The position numbers were made by a program, and so were the translations under genes. A stretch of DNA of 64,000 nt from Hyphomicrobiales bacterium (GTDB lineage: Bacteria > Pseudomonadota > Alphaproteobacteria > Rhizobiales > Rhizobiaceae). Below, piece after piece: positions 17,000-25,385 of this stretch. Under the pieces are notes generated by a model. It was not told where the DNA came from, did not search any database, and was given only the letters and a program-made list of their open reading frames with translations. The stretch's first letter is position 1, and each line of letters opens with the position of its first letter. The stretch spans positions 1-64,000 of the forward strand of contig UCJA01000025.1 in the NCBI GenBank assembly GCA_900472675.1, given 5' to 3'.

Positions 17000-17698
17000 T
17001 TAGCCTTGCTGGTCGGGAGCGGGCCGTAGCGCCGGCTCCCGGGCAGGTGCAGACAGGTCCGTGCCGGATCGTGTGGGGGCCTTGCGCCCCCGCTTCCATT
17101 TCAGGAAGGGCTTGCGCAGCGGCCGGTAGGCCAAAAGCAAGGCAATCAGGGCCACGTGGGTAAAGGGCACTAGCGTCACAGACTTGACCGCCAGCACGTA
17201 GTGAAGGGCGCCACCTGCGGCGATGAGATAGATCAGCGCGTGCAGCTTGATCCAGGTCGGCCCCAGCTTGCGGATCGACCAGTTGTTCGATGTCACCGCC
17301 AGCGGGATCAGCAGCAGCAGGCAGGCAAAGCCGATGGTGATGTAAGGCCGCTTGACGATGTCGCCACCGACGGCGCCGAGGTCCAGCCTGAGGTCGAGCA
17401 GCAGGTAGACCATGAAGTGGATCACAACGTAGTAGAAGGCGAGCAGACCAAGCGCGCGGCGATAGCGCACCCAGTTGATGCCTGCGAGATCACGCAGCGG
17501 CGTGATCGCGAGCGTCGCGATGATTAGGCGCAGCGCCCAGATCCCGATGACATGCTCGAACGTCTTGACCGGATTGAAGCCCATGCCTCCCGTCGAAGCC
17601 TGGAAGAAGTACCAGGCCGCTGGCATCAATCCGACGACGTAGAGCGCCCAGATGCTGGCGGCGTGGTAGCGGCGCGGAAGGGCAGGGATCGCGGCCAT
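17000..17698 (-). CDS. msrQ: MsrQ, haem-binding membrane subunit of the MsrPQ repair system
   Basis: Inner-membrane b-type haem protein (YedZ family) that passes electrons from the respiratory chain to periplasmic MsrP, which reduces methionine sulfoxide in envelope proteins. 232 residues with about six hydrophobic helices and histidines in them (YYVVIHFMVY; LHALIYLIAAGGALHYVL). A basic, proline-rich tail follows from residue 200. It starts 2 bases after the msrP stop, so the pair forms an operon. 6 bases separate its end from the convergent DoxX gene. Confidence 0.93.
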   Translation of the reverse strand: MAAIPALPRRYHAASIWALYVVGLMPAAWYFFQASTGGMGFNPVKTFEHVIGIWALRLIIATLAITPLRDLAGINWVRYRRALGLLAFYYVVIHFMVYLLLDLRLDLGAVGGDIVKRPYITIGFACLLLLIPLAVTSNNWSIRKLGPTWIKLHALIYLIAAGGALHYVLAVKSVTLVPFTHVALIALLLAYRPLRKPFLKWKRGRKAPTRSGTDLSAPAREPALRPAPDQQG

Positions 17699-17700
17699 GG

Positions 17701-18645
17701 TCAGTAGTTCGCCTTCAGGTCCATACCGGCATAGAGGCTCGCCACCTGGTCCGCATAGCCGTTGAAGGGCAGGGTCGGCTTGCGGTTGCCGCCGAAGAAG
17801 CCGCCTTCACCGATACGCTGTTCGGTCGCCTGGCTCCAGCGGGGATGGTCGACGGCCGGGTTAACGTTGGAATAGAACCCGTATTCGCGCGCGTTCGAAT
17901 TCTTCCAGGTCGTCTCCGGCTGCTTCTCGGTCAGCGAGATCTTAACGATCGACTTGATGCCCTTGAACCCGTACTTCCACGGCACGACGAGGCGGATCGG
18001 CGCGCCGTTCTGGTTCGGCAGCGTCTCGCCATAGAGACCGACAGCCAGGAGCGTCAGCGGATGCAGCGCTTCGTCCAACCGCAGGCCCTCCACGTAAGGC
18101 CACGGCAGGGCCTGGAACAGGCCCTTTTGTCCCGGCATTTCCTCTGGCCGCACCACGGTCTCGAAGGACACATACTTTGCGCTACCCAGCGGCTCGACCT
18201 GGTTCAGAAGAGCGACGAGGGGGAACCCAACCCAGGGGATCACCATCGACCAGCCTTCGACACAGCGCATCCGGTAGGTGCGGTCCTCGAGCGGCATCTT
18301 CATCAGCTCTTCCAGCCCGAATTCCTTCGGCTTACCGACCAGCCCGTCGACCTTGACCGACCAGGGCGTCGTCTTGAAGGCCCCGGCGTTCTGCGACGGA
18401 TCCTCCTTGTTGACGCCGAATTCGTAGAAGTTGTTGTAGGTCGTGATCGCTTCCTTGGGCGTCAGCTTGTCACTGACCTTGTAGTCACTGGACTTTGCCA
18501 TCAGAGGGGCGGCAAACGCGCTGCCGGCTCCTGAAATTGCAAGGCCGGCGGCGGTAGCGCTGCCCATGAAGCTGCGGCGGGAAAGGTAGATCTCCCGGGG
18601 AGTGACTTCCGACATGGGGATTTGGGGCGGACGATAGGCGGGCAT
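17701..18645 (-). CDS. msrP: MsrP, periplasmic methionine sulfoxide reductase (molybdoenzyme)
   Basis: Molybdopterin enzyme of the YedY/sulfite oxidase fold that repairs oxidised methionines in the periplasm. 314 residues with a twin-arginine signal at residues 23-26 (SRRSF) followed by a hydrophobic stretch ending in AFA. The molybdenum-ligating cysteine is Cys128 in RMRCVEGWS. A GAGGAG site precedes the ATG. Its operon partner msrQ follows. Tat export of a folded cofactor enzyme fits this family. Confidence 0.95.
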   Translation of the reverse strand: MPAYRPPQIPMSEVTPREIYLSRRSFMGSATAAGLAISGAGSAFAAPLMAKSSDYKVSDKLTPKEAITTYNNFYEFGVNKEDPSQNAGAFKTTPWSVKVDGLVGKPKEFGLEELMKMPLEDRTYRMRCVEGWSMVIPWVGFPLVALLNQVEPLGSAKYVSFETVVRPEEMPGQKGLFQALPWPYVEGLRLDEALHPLTLLAVGLYGETLPNQNGAPIRLVVPWKYGFKGIKSIVKISLTEKQPETTWKNSNAREYGFYSNVNPAVDHPRWSQATEQRIGEGGFFGGNRKPTLPFNGYADQVASLYAGMDLKANY

Positions 18646-18732
18646 CGCAGAATCTCCTCATGGCAACCAGTGCCGTCATGTCCTTATACGTAGCGCCGAT
18701 CACTTTGGTTTCACAGCAGCCGCAGCTTCGGC

Positions 18733-18758
18733 GGAACCACATTTGCGTGAAAATGCTT
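18733..18758 (+). promoter_or_regulatory. Candidate EcfG-type (general stress) promoter of the DUF4112 gene
   Basis: GGAAC at 18733-18737, then 19 bases, then TT at 18757-18758, fitting the GGAAC-N18/19-TT pattern described for rhizobial RpoE2/EcfG sigma factors. The -10 part is imperfect (GCTT). It points at the gene at 18841. A separate perfect palindrome, GCGGATGCATCCGC, lies just downstream at 18765-18778. Confidence 0.35.
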
Positions 18759-18840
18759 ATGCAGGCGGATGCATCCGCAGTTGAACCCTCGGAGCCGCCG
18801 CACCACCTGTAGAGGCTGACTATTTCGAGGAGACTGAGGC

Positions 18841-19260
18841 ATGGCAACCAGAACGTGGACAGACAATGCAGGCGCACCCTTTGGCGCTGAGGCCGGAAGG
18901 CTTGACACCCTGCGGCGCCTGCGTCGGCTGGCGAATATCGCACGACTGATGGACACTGCCATCCGCATCCCTGGAACCGGCATCCGCTTTGGCGCCGACT
19001 CGGTCTTTGGACTGGTGCCCGTGATCGGCGATGCCGGCGGCGCCCTGGTCGGTCTCTACGTGGTCAATGAGGCGCGGCGCCTTGGCGTCCCCGCCCACAA
19101 GCTCACCAAGATGATCGGCAATCTGGCCGCCGACTCGCTGATCGGCTCGGTCCCGCTTGCCGGCGATCTTTTCGACGTCTTCTTCAAGTCGAACCGCCGC
19201 AACCTGGACATCATACTCGACCATTTCCAGCTGTCTCACGACGATCTCCGCCGGGGCTGA
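18841..19260 (+). CDS. DUF4112 domain-containing protein
   Basis: 139 residues; the DUF4112 core begins around residue 30 (RLANIARLMDTAIRIPGT) and includes glycine-rich segments FGLVPVIGDAGGALVGLYVV and SVPLAGDLFDVFFKSNRRN, probably two hydrophobic hairpins associating with the membrane. Function is not known for the family. AGGAGAC precedes the ATG. Divergent from msrP across a 195-base gap holding a stress-promoter-like motif and a 14-base palindrome. Confidence 0.75.
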   Translation: MATRTWTDNAGAPFGAEAGRLDTLRRLRRLANIARLMDTAIRIPGTGIRFGADSVFGLVPVIGDAGGALVGLYVVNEARRLGVPAHKLTKMIGNLAADSLIGSVPLAGDLFDVFFKSNRRNLDIILDHFQLSHDDLRRG

Positions 19261-19471
19261 CCCGGAGCGGCAAGGGGGCGGAGGCGGTCCTGCCGTGCAG
19301 GTGCTGGTATCGACTATGGCAGCCCAGGACACGAACCGTACCGTACAGTACCGTTTTGCCCCTTCGCGGTAGTGACACCTTTCGCCGGTTGGAGTAGGAA
19401 ATTCTGAAACGCGGGCCCCAGGCGCAGCAGGTAGACAAGAACTGCGCCGCCCATAGACCGAGGAAACGCCC

Positions 19472-21307
19472 ATGCCTGTTTATCGTTCGAGAACCACCAC
19501 CCACGGCCGCAACATGGCGGGCGCGCGCGGCCTCTGGCGCGCCACTGGCATGAAGGACGGCGATTTCGGCAAGCCAATCATCGCCGTGGTGAACTCCTTC
19601 ACGCAGTTCGTTCCGGGCCATGTGCATCTGAAGGACCTCGGCCAGCTGGTTGCCCGCGAAATCGAGGCAGCCGGCGGCGTCGCCAAGGAGTTCAACACCA
19701 TCGCGGTCGATGACGGCATCGCCATGGGTCACGACGGCATGCTCTATTCGCTGCCCTCGCGCGAAATCATCGCCGACTCGGTCGAGTACATGGTCAACGC
19801 CCATTGCGCCGACGCCATGGTCTGCATCTCCAACTGCGATAAGATCACCCCCGGCATGCTGAATGCCGCGATGCGCCTCAATATCCCGGCAGTCTTTGTC
19901 TCCGGCGGCCCGATGGAAGCCGGCAAGGTCGTCCTGCACGGTAAGACCGTTGCGCTCGACCTCGTCGACGCCATGGTTGCAGCAGCCGACGAAAAGATGT
20001 CGGACGAAGATGTCACCGCCATCGAAAAGGCCGCTTGTCCGACCTGTGGCTCGTGCTCCGGCATGTTTACCGCGAACTCGATGAACTGCCTGACAGAGGC
20101 GCTTGGCCTGTCGCTGCCTGGCAACGGCTCGACGCTCGCCACCCATTCGGATCGCCGCCGCCTGTTCGTCGAGGCGGGCCATCTGATCGTCGATATCGCC
20201 CGCCGCTATTATGAGCAGGATGATACCAGGGTCCTGCCGCGCAATATTGCCACCAAGGAGGCGTTCGAAAACGCCATGTCGCTCGATATTGCCATGGGCG
20301 GCTCGACCAATACGGTTCTCCATATCCTGGCGGCTGCCTATGAAGGCGGGGTTGATTTCGGCATGGAGGATATCGACAAGCTGTCGCGCAAGGTGCCATG
20401 CCTGTCCAAGGTGGCGCCGGCTAAGAGCGATGTCCACATGGAAGACGTCCACCGCGCCGGTGGCATCATGCGCATCCTCGGCGAACTGGAGCGCGGCGGC
20501 CTGATCAACCGCGATTGCTACACCGTGCACGAAGCAACACTCGGCGACGCGATCGACCGGTGGGACATCACCCGCACCAATTCCGAAAGCGTGCGGACCT
20601 TTTTCAAGGCCGCACCCGGCGGCGTTCCGACCCAGGTGGCCTTCAGCCAGTCGTCCCGCTGGGACGAGCTCGACACGAATAGCGACACCGGCATCATCCG
20701 TTCGGTTGCCAAGCCCTTCTCGAAGGATGGCGGCCTGGCGGTTCTCTACGGCAACATCGCAGCCGACGGCTGCATCGTGAAGACCGCAGGCGTCGACGAA
20801 TCCATCCTGAAGTTCAGCGGTCCCGCTGTCGTCTTCGAAAGCCAGGACGCCTCCGTCAAGGCCATCCTCAGCAACGAGGTGAAGGCCGGCGACGTCGTCG
20901 TTATCCGTTACGAAGGTCCAAAGGGCGGACCGGGCATGCAGGAAATGCTCTATCCGACCAGCTATCTGAAGTCGAAGGGCCTCGGCAAGGCTTGCGCGCT
21001 GATCACCGACGGCCGCTTCTCCGGCGGCACATCCGGCCTGTCGATCGGTCACGCATCCCCGGAAGCTGCCCAAGGCGGCGCCATCGGTCTGGTTCGCCAG
21101 GGCGACATGATCGAGATCGATATCCCCAACCGGACCATCCATCTGGCGGTGTCGGACGCGGAACTCTCGGCCCGTCGCCACGAGCAGGATGCGCTCGGCT
21201 GGAAGCCGGCAGCACCGCGCAAGCGCAACGTCACGACGGCGCTCAAGGCCTATGCCGCCTTTGCCTCTTCAGCCGACAAGGGCGCCGTCCGCATTCTGCC
21301 CGAGTAG
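19472..21307 (+). CDS. ilvD: Dihydroxy-acid dehydratase
   Basis: Iron-sulfur enzyme making 2-keto-isovalerate and 2-keto-3-methylvalerate, the third shared step of valine/isoleucine synthesis. 611 residues. Cluster cysteines sit at 122 (SNCDKITPGM) and 192/195 (CPTCGSCSGMF), as in the E. coli-type [4Fe-4S] enzyme. The C-terminal GRFSGGTSGLSIGH motif is present. Stand-alone gene after a 211-base gap, ended by a good terminator. It works in the same pathway as the threonine ammonia-lyase at 60823. Confidence 0.98.
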   Translation: MPVYRSRTTTHGRNMAGARGLWRATGMKDGDFGKPIIAVVNSFTQFVPGHVHLKDLGQLVAREIEAAGGVAKEFNTIAVDDGIAMGHDGMLYSLPSREIIADSVEYMVNAHCADAMVCISNCDKITPGMLNAAMRLNIPAVFVSGGPMEAGKVVLHGKTVALDLVDAMVAAADEKMSDEDVTAIEKAACPTCGSCSGMFTANSMNCLTEALGLSLPGNGSTLATHSDRRRLFVEAGHLIVDIARRYYEQDDTRVLPRNIATKEAFENAMSLDIAMGGSTNTVLHILAAAYEGGVDFGMEDIDKLSRKVPCLSKVAPAKSDVHMEDVHRAGGIMRILGELERGGLINRDCYTVHEATLGDAIDRWDITRTNSESVRTFFKAAPGGVPTQVAFSQSSRWDELDTNSDTGIIRSVAKPFSKDGGLAVLYGNIAADGCIVKTAGVDESILKFSGPAVVFESQDASVKAILSNEVKAGDVVVIRYEGPKGGPGMQEMLYPTSYLKSKGLGKACALITDGRFSGGTSGLSIGHASPEAAQGGAIGLVRQGDMIEIDIPNRTIHLAVSDAELSARRHEQDALGWKPAAPRKRNVTTALKAYAAFASSADKGAVRILPE

Positions 21308-21336
21308 TCGACAGGCTCTAGCCAATTCTGATGCAA

Positions 21337-21367
21337 AAAGGCCCGTCGGTTCCTCCGGCGGGCCTTT
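21337..21367 (+). terminator. Intrinsic terminator after ilvD
   Basis: AAAGGCCCG pairs with CGGGCCTTT, extended inwards by four more pairs around a TTCCT loop. It lies between convergent ilvD and the LysR gene and probably serves both. Confidence 0.75.
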
Positions 21368-21372
21368 GTCTG

Positions 21373-22329
21373 TCAGGCGAGCCCGTCTGGCAGATCTGTG
21401 GCCGACCTGTCCCAGTAGGGGGGCGAGCCGATCCGGTCGATGAGATAGTCCCGGAACGACACCACCTTGAACGAGCGCAGCCGGTTTTCCGGGTAGATCA
21501 TGTGGATGTCGTGGATGGCGTCGTCGATGCCCGCCTCGTGGTCAGGCATGAGCGAGACAAGGCGCCCGCTGGCCAGATGCTCATGCATCAGCCAGGTGGG
21601 AAATAGCACCACGCCCTGGTGCTGCAGGGCGGCCTCCACCAGGCTCTCGGCATTGTTGCTCACCAGATTGCCATGCAGCGTATGGGCCTGGAAGACACCC
21701 GCTCCATCACGAAAGAACCACTTCTGCGCTCCACCCAAGCCCCGGTAGAGAAGGCAGTTGTGGGCCAGAAGGTCTTGCGGGCGCTGTGGCGCGCCGTGGC
21801 TGGACACATAGTCGGGCGTGGCACAGACCACATAGCGCTGTGCCGTCAGCCGTCGTCCAGTCAGGCTGGAATCCTTCAGCCGCCCGATCCGGATGGTGAT
21901 ATCGGCGCCCTCAGAGACCGGATCCACATAGGCGTCGATCAGCGTCAACTCCACCTCCACCTCCGGATACCGGGCCTGGTAGCGGGCCAGCAGTGGAGCG
22001 ATGTGCCGCCGTCCGAAGGCGACGGGCGCATTGATGCGCAGCAGTCCGCGCGGCTCGCTGGCCGCGCCCTGGGCCTGCTCGGTTGCCAACGCCAGAGAGG
22101 CGAGAAGATCGCGAACCTCCAGGCAGTAGGCGGATCCCGCCTCCGTCAGCGTCACCGCGCGCGTGTGCCGGAACAGCATGCGCTGGCCGACCACCTGTTC
22201 GAGCCCCTGAATGTGGCGGGAGACGGAGGAGGGCGGCAGACCATGGCGTCGTGCGGTTTCGCTGAAGCTGCCGGTCGCGGCGACATCCACGAACAGCCGA
22301 AGGGCGATCAGAGTGAGATCATTGCTCAT
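21373..22329 (-). CDS. LysR family transcriptional regulator
   Basis: 318 residues from the ATG that gives MSNDLTLIALRLFVDVA; the frame is open further upstream but the winged-helix starts here. HTH region residues 5-62 (GSFSETARRHGLPPSSVSRHIQGLE) and a LysR substrate-binding domain from about residue 90. It resembles the CrgA/PA0477 group that often controls a divergent transporter or oxidoreductase. The divergent neighbour, 90 bases away, is the YdcZ pair, which is the likely target. The inducer is unknown. Confidence 0.85.
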   Translation of the reverse strand: MSNDLTLIALRLFVDVAATGSFSETARRHGLPPSSVSRHIQGLEQVVGQRMLFRHTRAVTLTEAGSAYCLEVRDLLASLALATEQAQGAASEPRGLLRINAPVAFGRRHIAPLLARYQARYPEVEVELTLIDAYVDPVSEGADITIRIGRLKDSSLTGRRLTAQRYVVCATPDYVSSHGAPQRPQDLLAHNCLLYRGLGGAQKWFFRDGAGVFQAHTLHGNLVSNNAESLVEAALQHQGVVLFPTWLMHEHLASGRLVSLMPDHEAGIDDAIHDIHMIYPENRLRSFKVVSFRDYLIDRIGSPPYWDRSATDLPDGLA

Positions 22330-22419
22330 AGGACAACTATGTTTTGCTGAGAGGCTGAATTGTTGCTTCCGCAGCATTAGCTTACCTGATGCTCCTTCGC
22401 TAGACTGGAGACACCCTGC

Positions 22420-22854
22420 ATGGGCCAAATACTCACCCTACTTATCGTCGTGGCCTCGGGAATGGGCTTGTCCGTTGAGGCGGGCCTTCTGGGCCCGCTC
22501 GGCGAGGAGGTCGGACACCTCGGCGCCACGCTATCGATCTTCCTGGTCGGCGGCCTGCTGCTGTCGATCGCGCTGGTCTTCGCACCCCAGCGCAGCCTAG
22601 GAACAATGCTGGCGCAACCGCGCTGGCTGCTGCTCGGCGGCATCCTCGGCCCGGTGTATGTCATCGTGCTGACGGTCGCGACGCCCATCATTGGCGTCGG
22701 CACCACCATGGTCGGCATTCTCTGCGGCCAGGTGGCAGCAAGCCTCGCCATCGACCATTTCGGCCTGTTCCTGACCCCGCGCCGGGCCATGGACCGCTAT
22801 CGCCTCTCGGCCCTCGGCCTCATTCTCATTGCACTTTGGATTTTAAATCGATGA
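22420..22854 (+). CDS. DMT family (YdcZ/DUF606) membrane protein, first of a pair
   Basis: 144 residues with about five hydrophobic helices and the repeated YdcZ-type pattern GPVYVIVLTVATPIIGVGTTMV followed by GQVAASLAIDHFGLF (split here as two recognisable stretches). The DMT_YdcZ family is thought to comprise small-molecule exporters acting as hetero- or homodimers. Its TGA overlaps the ATG of the next, homologous gene by 4 bases, so both are probably made together as a two-subunit transporter. Confidence 0.8.
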   Translation: MGQILTLLIVVASGMGLSVEAGLLGPLGEEVGHLGATLSIFLVGGLLLSIALVFAPQRSLGTMLAQPRWLLLGGILGPVYVIVLTVATPIIGVGTTMVGILCGQVAASLAIDHFGLFLTPRRAMDRYRLSALGLILIALWILNR

Positions 22855-23303
22855 TCTTTATAATCATGACGCTGCTTGCGCTGGCCGGCGGCCTGGCCTT
22901 GGCAGCTCAATCGTCACTCAACGGCCGGCTCGGCAGCCTCTCAGGCGTTCTGGAAACCGCCTGGCTGACCTTCGTTCTCGGCGCCGCGATATCGTTTCTG
23001 CTGTTCTTCTTCTTCGAGCCCGCGCATGAGATGACCCTGTTCACCGCGCCAAAGTGGCAGCTGATCGGTGCTCTCTTCGGCGTGGTCTATATCATCGTCA
23101 GCGTGTTTGCCGTTCCACGCGTCGGCATTGCGGCAGCCACGGTCGCCGTCATCACCGGACAGCTGTCCATGAGCCTGCTGATCGATCATTTCGGTTGGTT
23201 TGGAAACACCAGCATCCCGCTCGATGCCGGACGCTATCTGGCCATGCTGCTGTTGGCTGCCGCCCTCGTGCTGATTTACGTGGGCAACAGCCGGCGGGCC
23301 TGA
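22851..23303 (+). CDS. DMT family (YdcZ/DUF606) membrane protein, second of a pair
   Basis: 150 residues from ATG 22851; a TTG five codons upstream is possible but the ATGA overlap with the previous gene is more convincing. Five hydrophobic helices, with GVVYIIVSVFAVPRVGIAAA and GQLSMSLLIDHFGWFG mirroring the equivalent segments of its neighbour. The two probably form a heterodimer, topologically similar to the paired small multidrug resistance proteins. Substrate unknown; likely controlled by the divergent LysR protein. Confidence 0.8.
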   Translation: MIFIIMTLLALAGGLALAAQSSLNGRLGSLSGVLETAWLTFVLGAAISFLLFFFFEPAHEMTLFTAPKWQLIGALFGVVYIIVSVFAVPRVGIAAATVAVITGQLSMSLLIDHFGWFGNTSIPLDAGRYLAMLLLAAALVLIYVGNSRRA

Positions 23304-23327
23304 GGCCCGCCGCGTCCTCGCCGGGGC

Positions 23328-23687
23328 TTACAGCGGGCGGCTCAGGCCCTTGTAGGCTTCCTCGAGCTGCTTCATCCGTTCGCTGTAGGCGCCGGCGATG
23401 CATGCCGTATCCGCATTGCAGGCCTGGCGCTTCTTCAGCCAGCTGGCCTGCTCTTCCTGCAGCGTACCGCGGTTGCCCATCGGCAGTAGGCTGGTGAGGA
23501 TGTCGAATGTGGTCGCCATCTTCACGTCCGCATCGTTGAGAGCCCGGGTGTCGCAGATCACCTTCTCGTCGGCAGCCAGCTTGGCGCTTTCGCAGTCGAA
23601 GCTCGCCGCAAGGGCGGGCTGGGTGGCGGCAAGGTTGATACCGATGAGAACGCCGGTCAGGCAGATCCCGTGAATGAAGTGTCGCAT
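23328..23687 (-). CDS. LprI/DUF1311-like periplasmic protein
   Basis: 119 residues with a signal peptide (hydrophobic residues 6-22, cleavage near ALA-A). The mature part has the DUF1311 pattern FDCESAKLAADEKVICDTRALNDADVKMA (two stretches) with four cysteines in all, including C..IC and QACNADTACI, which probably form disulfides. The family includes LprI lysozyme inhibitor-like proteins, but most members are uncharacterised. AGGAG lies 6 bases before the ATG. Confidence 0.75.
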   Translation of the reverse strand: MRHFIHGICLTGVLIGINLAATQPALAASFDCESAKLAADEKVICDTRALNDADVKMATTFDILTSLLPMGNRGTLQEEQASWLKKRQACNADTACIAGAYSERMKQLEEAYKGLSRPL

Positions 23688-23981
23688 GCTGTGCTCCTGG
23701 TGCGCATCGCCCGGTCGCCTCAGGGATAATTCCTGAGGCTCCAGCCGAGAAAGATGAGGCAGACGAGCCAGATGGCAAGAATAAAGGCAAGGCTGAGCCG
23801 GCTGGTGGCACGGAATGATCAGGATGGCGTCGCGCCCCGGTTTTGATCTTGTCCACCATGCCTATCTGTCTGTACCTGATGCGGCGGCGACCTGATCGCC
23901 GGTGCCGTCCAGTTTCGGCCACCTTTCTTTTCCAGCGTGCGGCGCTAAGACTTCACCTGGACACACAACATGAGGAATCAA

Positions 23982-25385
23982 ATGGCCAGCCTGTTCAAGC
24001 GTATCTCGCTCGCTCTCGTCCTGCTCGCGTCGATCTCTCCGGTCGGCGCTGCTGCGCAGGATCAGAAGGCGGTGCCGCAGAGCCGCGAAGAGATGCAATT
24101 GTCCTTCTCGCCGCTCGTCAAGCGCACGGCAGGGGCGGTGGTCAACGTCTATGCGGAGCGCGTCATACAGCGTCCCGGCCTGGCGACCGGCGACCCCTTC
24201 CTCGACCAGTTCTTCGGGCAGCGCATGCCCAACCGGTCGGAGAAGCAGTCGTCTCTCGGTTCGGGCGTCATCCTGTCCGATGATGGTCTCGTGGTGACCA
24301 ACAATCACGTGGTCGAAGGTGCCGACGACATCAAGATCGCGCTCGCCGACGGCCGCGAGTTTCCCTGCGAACTCGTCCTGAAGGATGAGAGCGTCGATCT
24401 TGCCGTTCTGCGCATCAAGGCCAAGGAGCATTTCCCGGTTCTCGATATTGCCAATTCGGATGCCGTGGACGTCGGCGATCTGGTTCTGGCGATCGGCAAT
24501 CCCTTCGGCGTCGGGCAGACCGTGACGAGCGGCATCGTCTCGGCACTGGCCCGCAACCAGGTCACCCCCGGCGACTTCGGCTTCTTCATCCAGACGGACG
24601 CATCCATCAACCCCGGCAACTCCGGCGGCGCGCTGATGAACATGAACGGCGAGCTGATCGGCATCAACACCGCGATCTTCTCGCGCGGTGGCGGGTCCAA
24701 CGGCATCGGCTTTGCCATCCCCGCCAACCTGGTCAAGGTCTTCCTGGCGGCTGCGGCGAGCGGCAAGAAGAGCTTCGAGCGGCCCTATGTCGGTGCCACC
24801 TTCGACGCCGTGACCTCCGACGTTGCCGAGGCGCTCGGCCTCAAGGCGGCCCGCGGTGCGCTTGTGACGCGCGTTGTGGAAGGTGGACCAGCCGACAAGG
24901 CGGGCTTGAAGCCCGGCGAAGTGGTCACAGCAGTTGATGGCATTGCCGTCGAACATCCGGATGCCCTGGGCTACCGCTTGACGACGGCAGGTCTCGGCGA
25001 GCAGGCACGCATCACGCTGCAGACCGCCGAAGGCCAGCATGACGTGAACGTGGTGCTGAACGCGGCACCGGAGAGCACGCCGCGCGACGAGCGGACGCTG
25101 CAGGGCCGCAACCCCTTTGCTGGCCTGCGGGTCGCCAATCTCTCGCCACGTCTCGCGACGGAAATGCAGATGCCAACCGACAAGCTGGGCGTGGCCGTGG
25201 TCGAGGTCTCCAAGGGGTCGCCGGCCGCACGGCTGGGCTTTGCACCCAAGGACATCATCATCTCGCTGAACGGCGATCCGGTCGCCTCCACCACGGCCAT
25301 GGAAAAGATGCTCCGCGATGATCCCGGCTTCTGGCGCGTTGAAATCGAACGCAACGGCCAGCGCATCCGCCAATTCTTCCGATGA
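23982..25385 (+). CDS. Deg/HtrA-type periplasmic serine protease
   Basis: Protein-quality-control protease. Start ATG 23982 (MASLFKRIS) is preferred to ATG 23970 because GAGGAA lies 6 bases before it; 467 residues. Signal peptide to about AAA-Q; trypsin-like domain with His in TNNHVVEG, Asp in DLAVLRIK and Ser in NPGNSGGAL (113, 143 and 218 counted from the upstream ATG); then two PDZ domains (RPYVGATF onward and GLRVANLSP onward). Its stop overlaps rarA by 4 bases. DegP or DegQ orthology cannot be decided from sequence alone. Confidence 0.95.
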   Translation: MASLFKRISLALVLLASISPVGAAAQDQKAVPQSREEMQLSFSPLVKRTAGAVVNVYAERVIQRPGLATGDPFLDQFFGQRMPNRSEKQSSLGSGVILSDDGLVVTNNHVVEGADDIKIALADGREFPCELVLKDESVDLAVLRIKAKEHFPVLDIANSDAVDVGDLVLAIGNPFGVGQTVTSGIVSALARNQVTPGDFGFFIQTDASINPGNSGGALMNMNGELIGINTAIFSRGGGSNGIGFAIPANLVKVFLAAAASGKKSFERPYVGATFDAVTSDVAEALGLKAARGALVTRVVEGGPADKAGLKPGEVVTAVDGIAVEHPDALGYRLTTAGLGEQARITLQTAEGQHDVNVVLNAAPESTPRDERTLQGRNPFAGLRVANLSPRLATEMQMPTDKLGVAVVEVSKGSPAARLGFAPKDIIISLNGDPVASTTAMEKMLRDDPGFWRVEIERNGQRIRQFFR

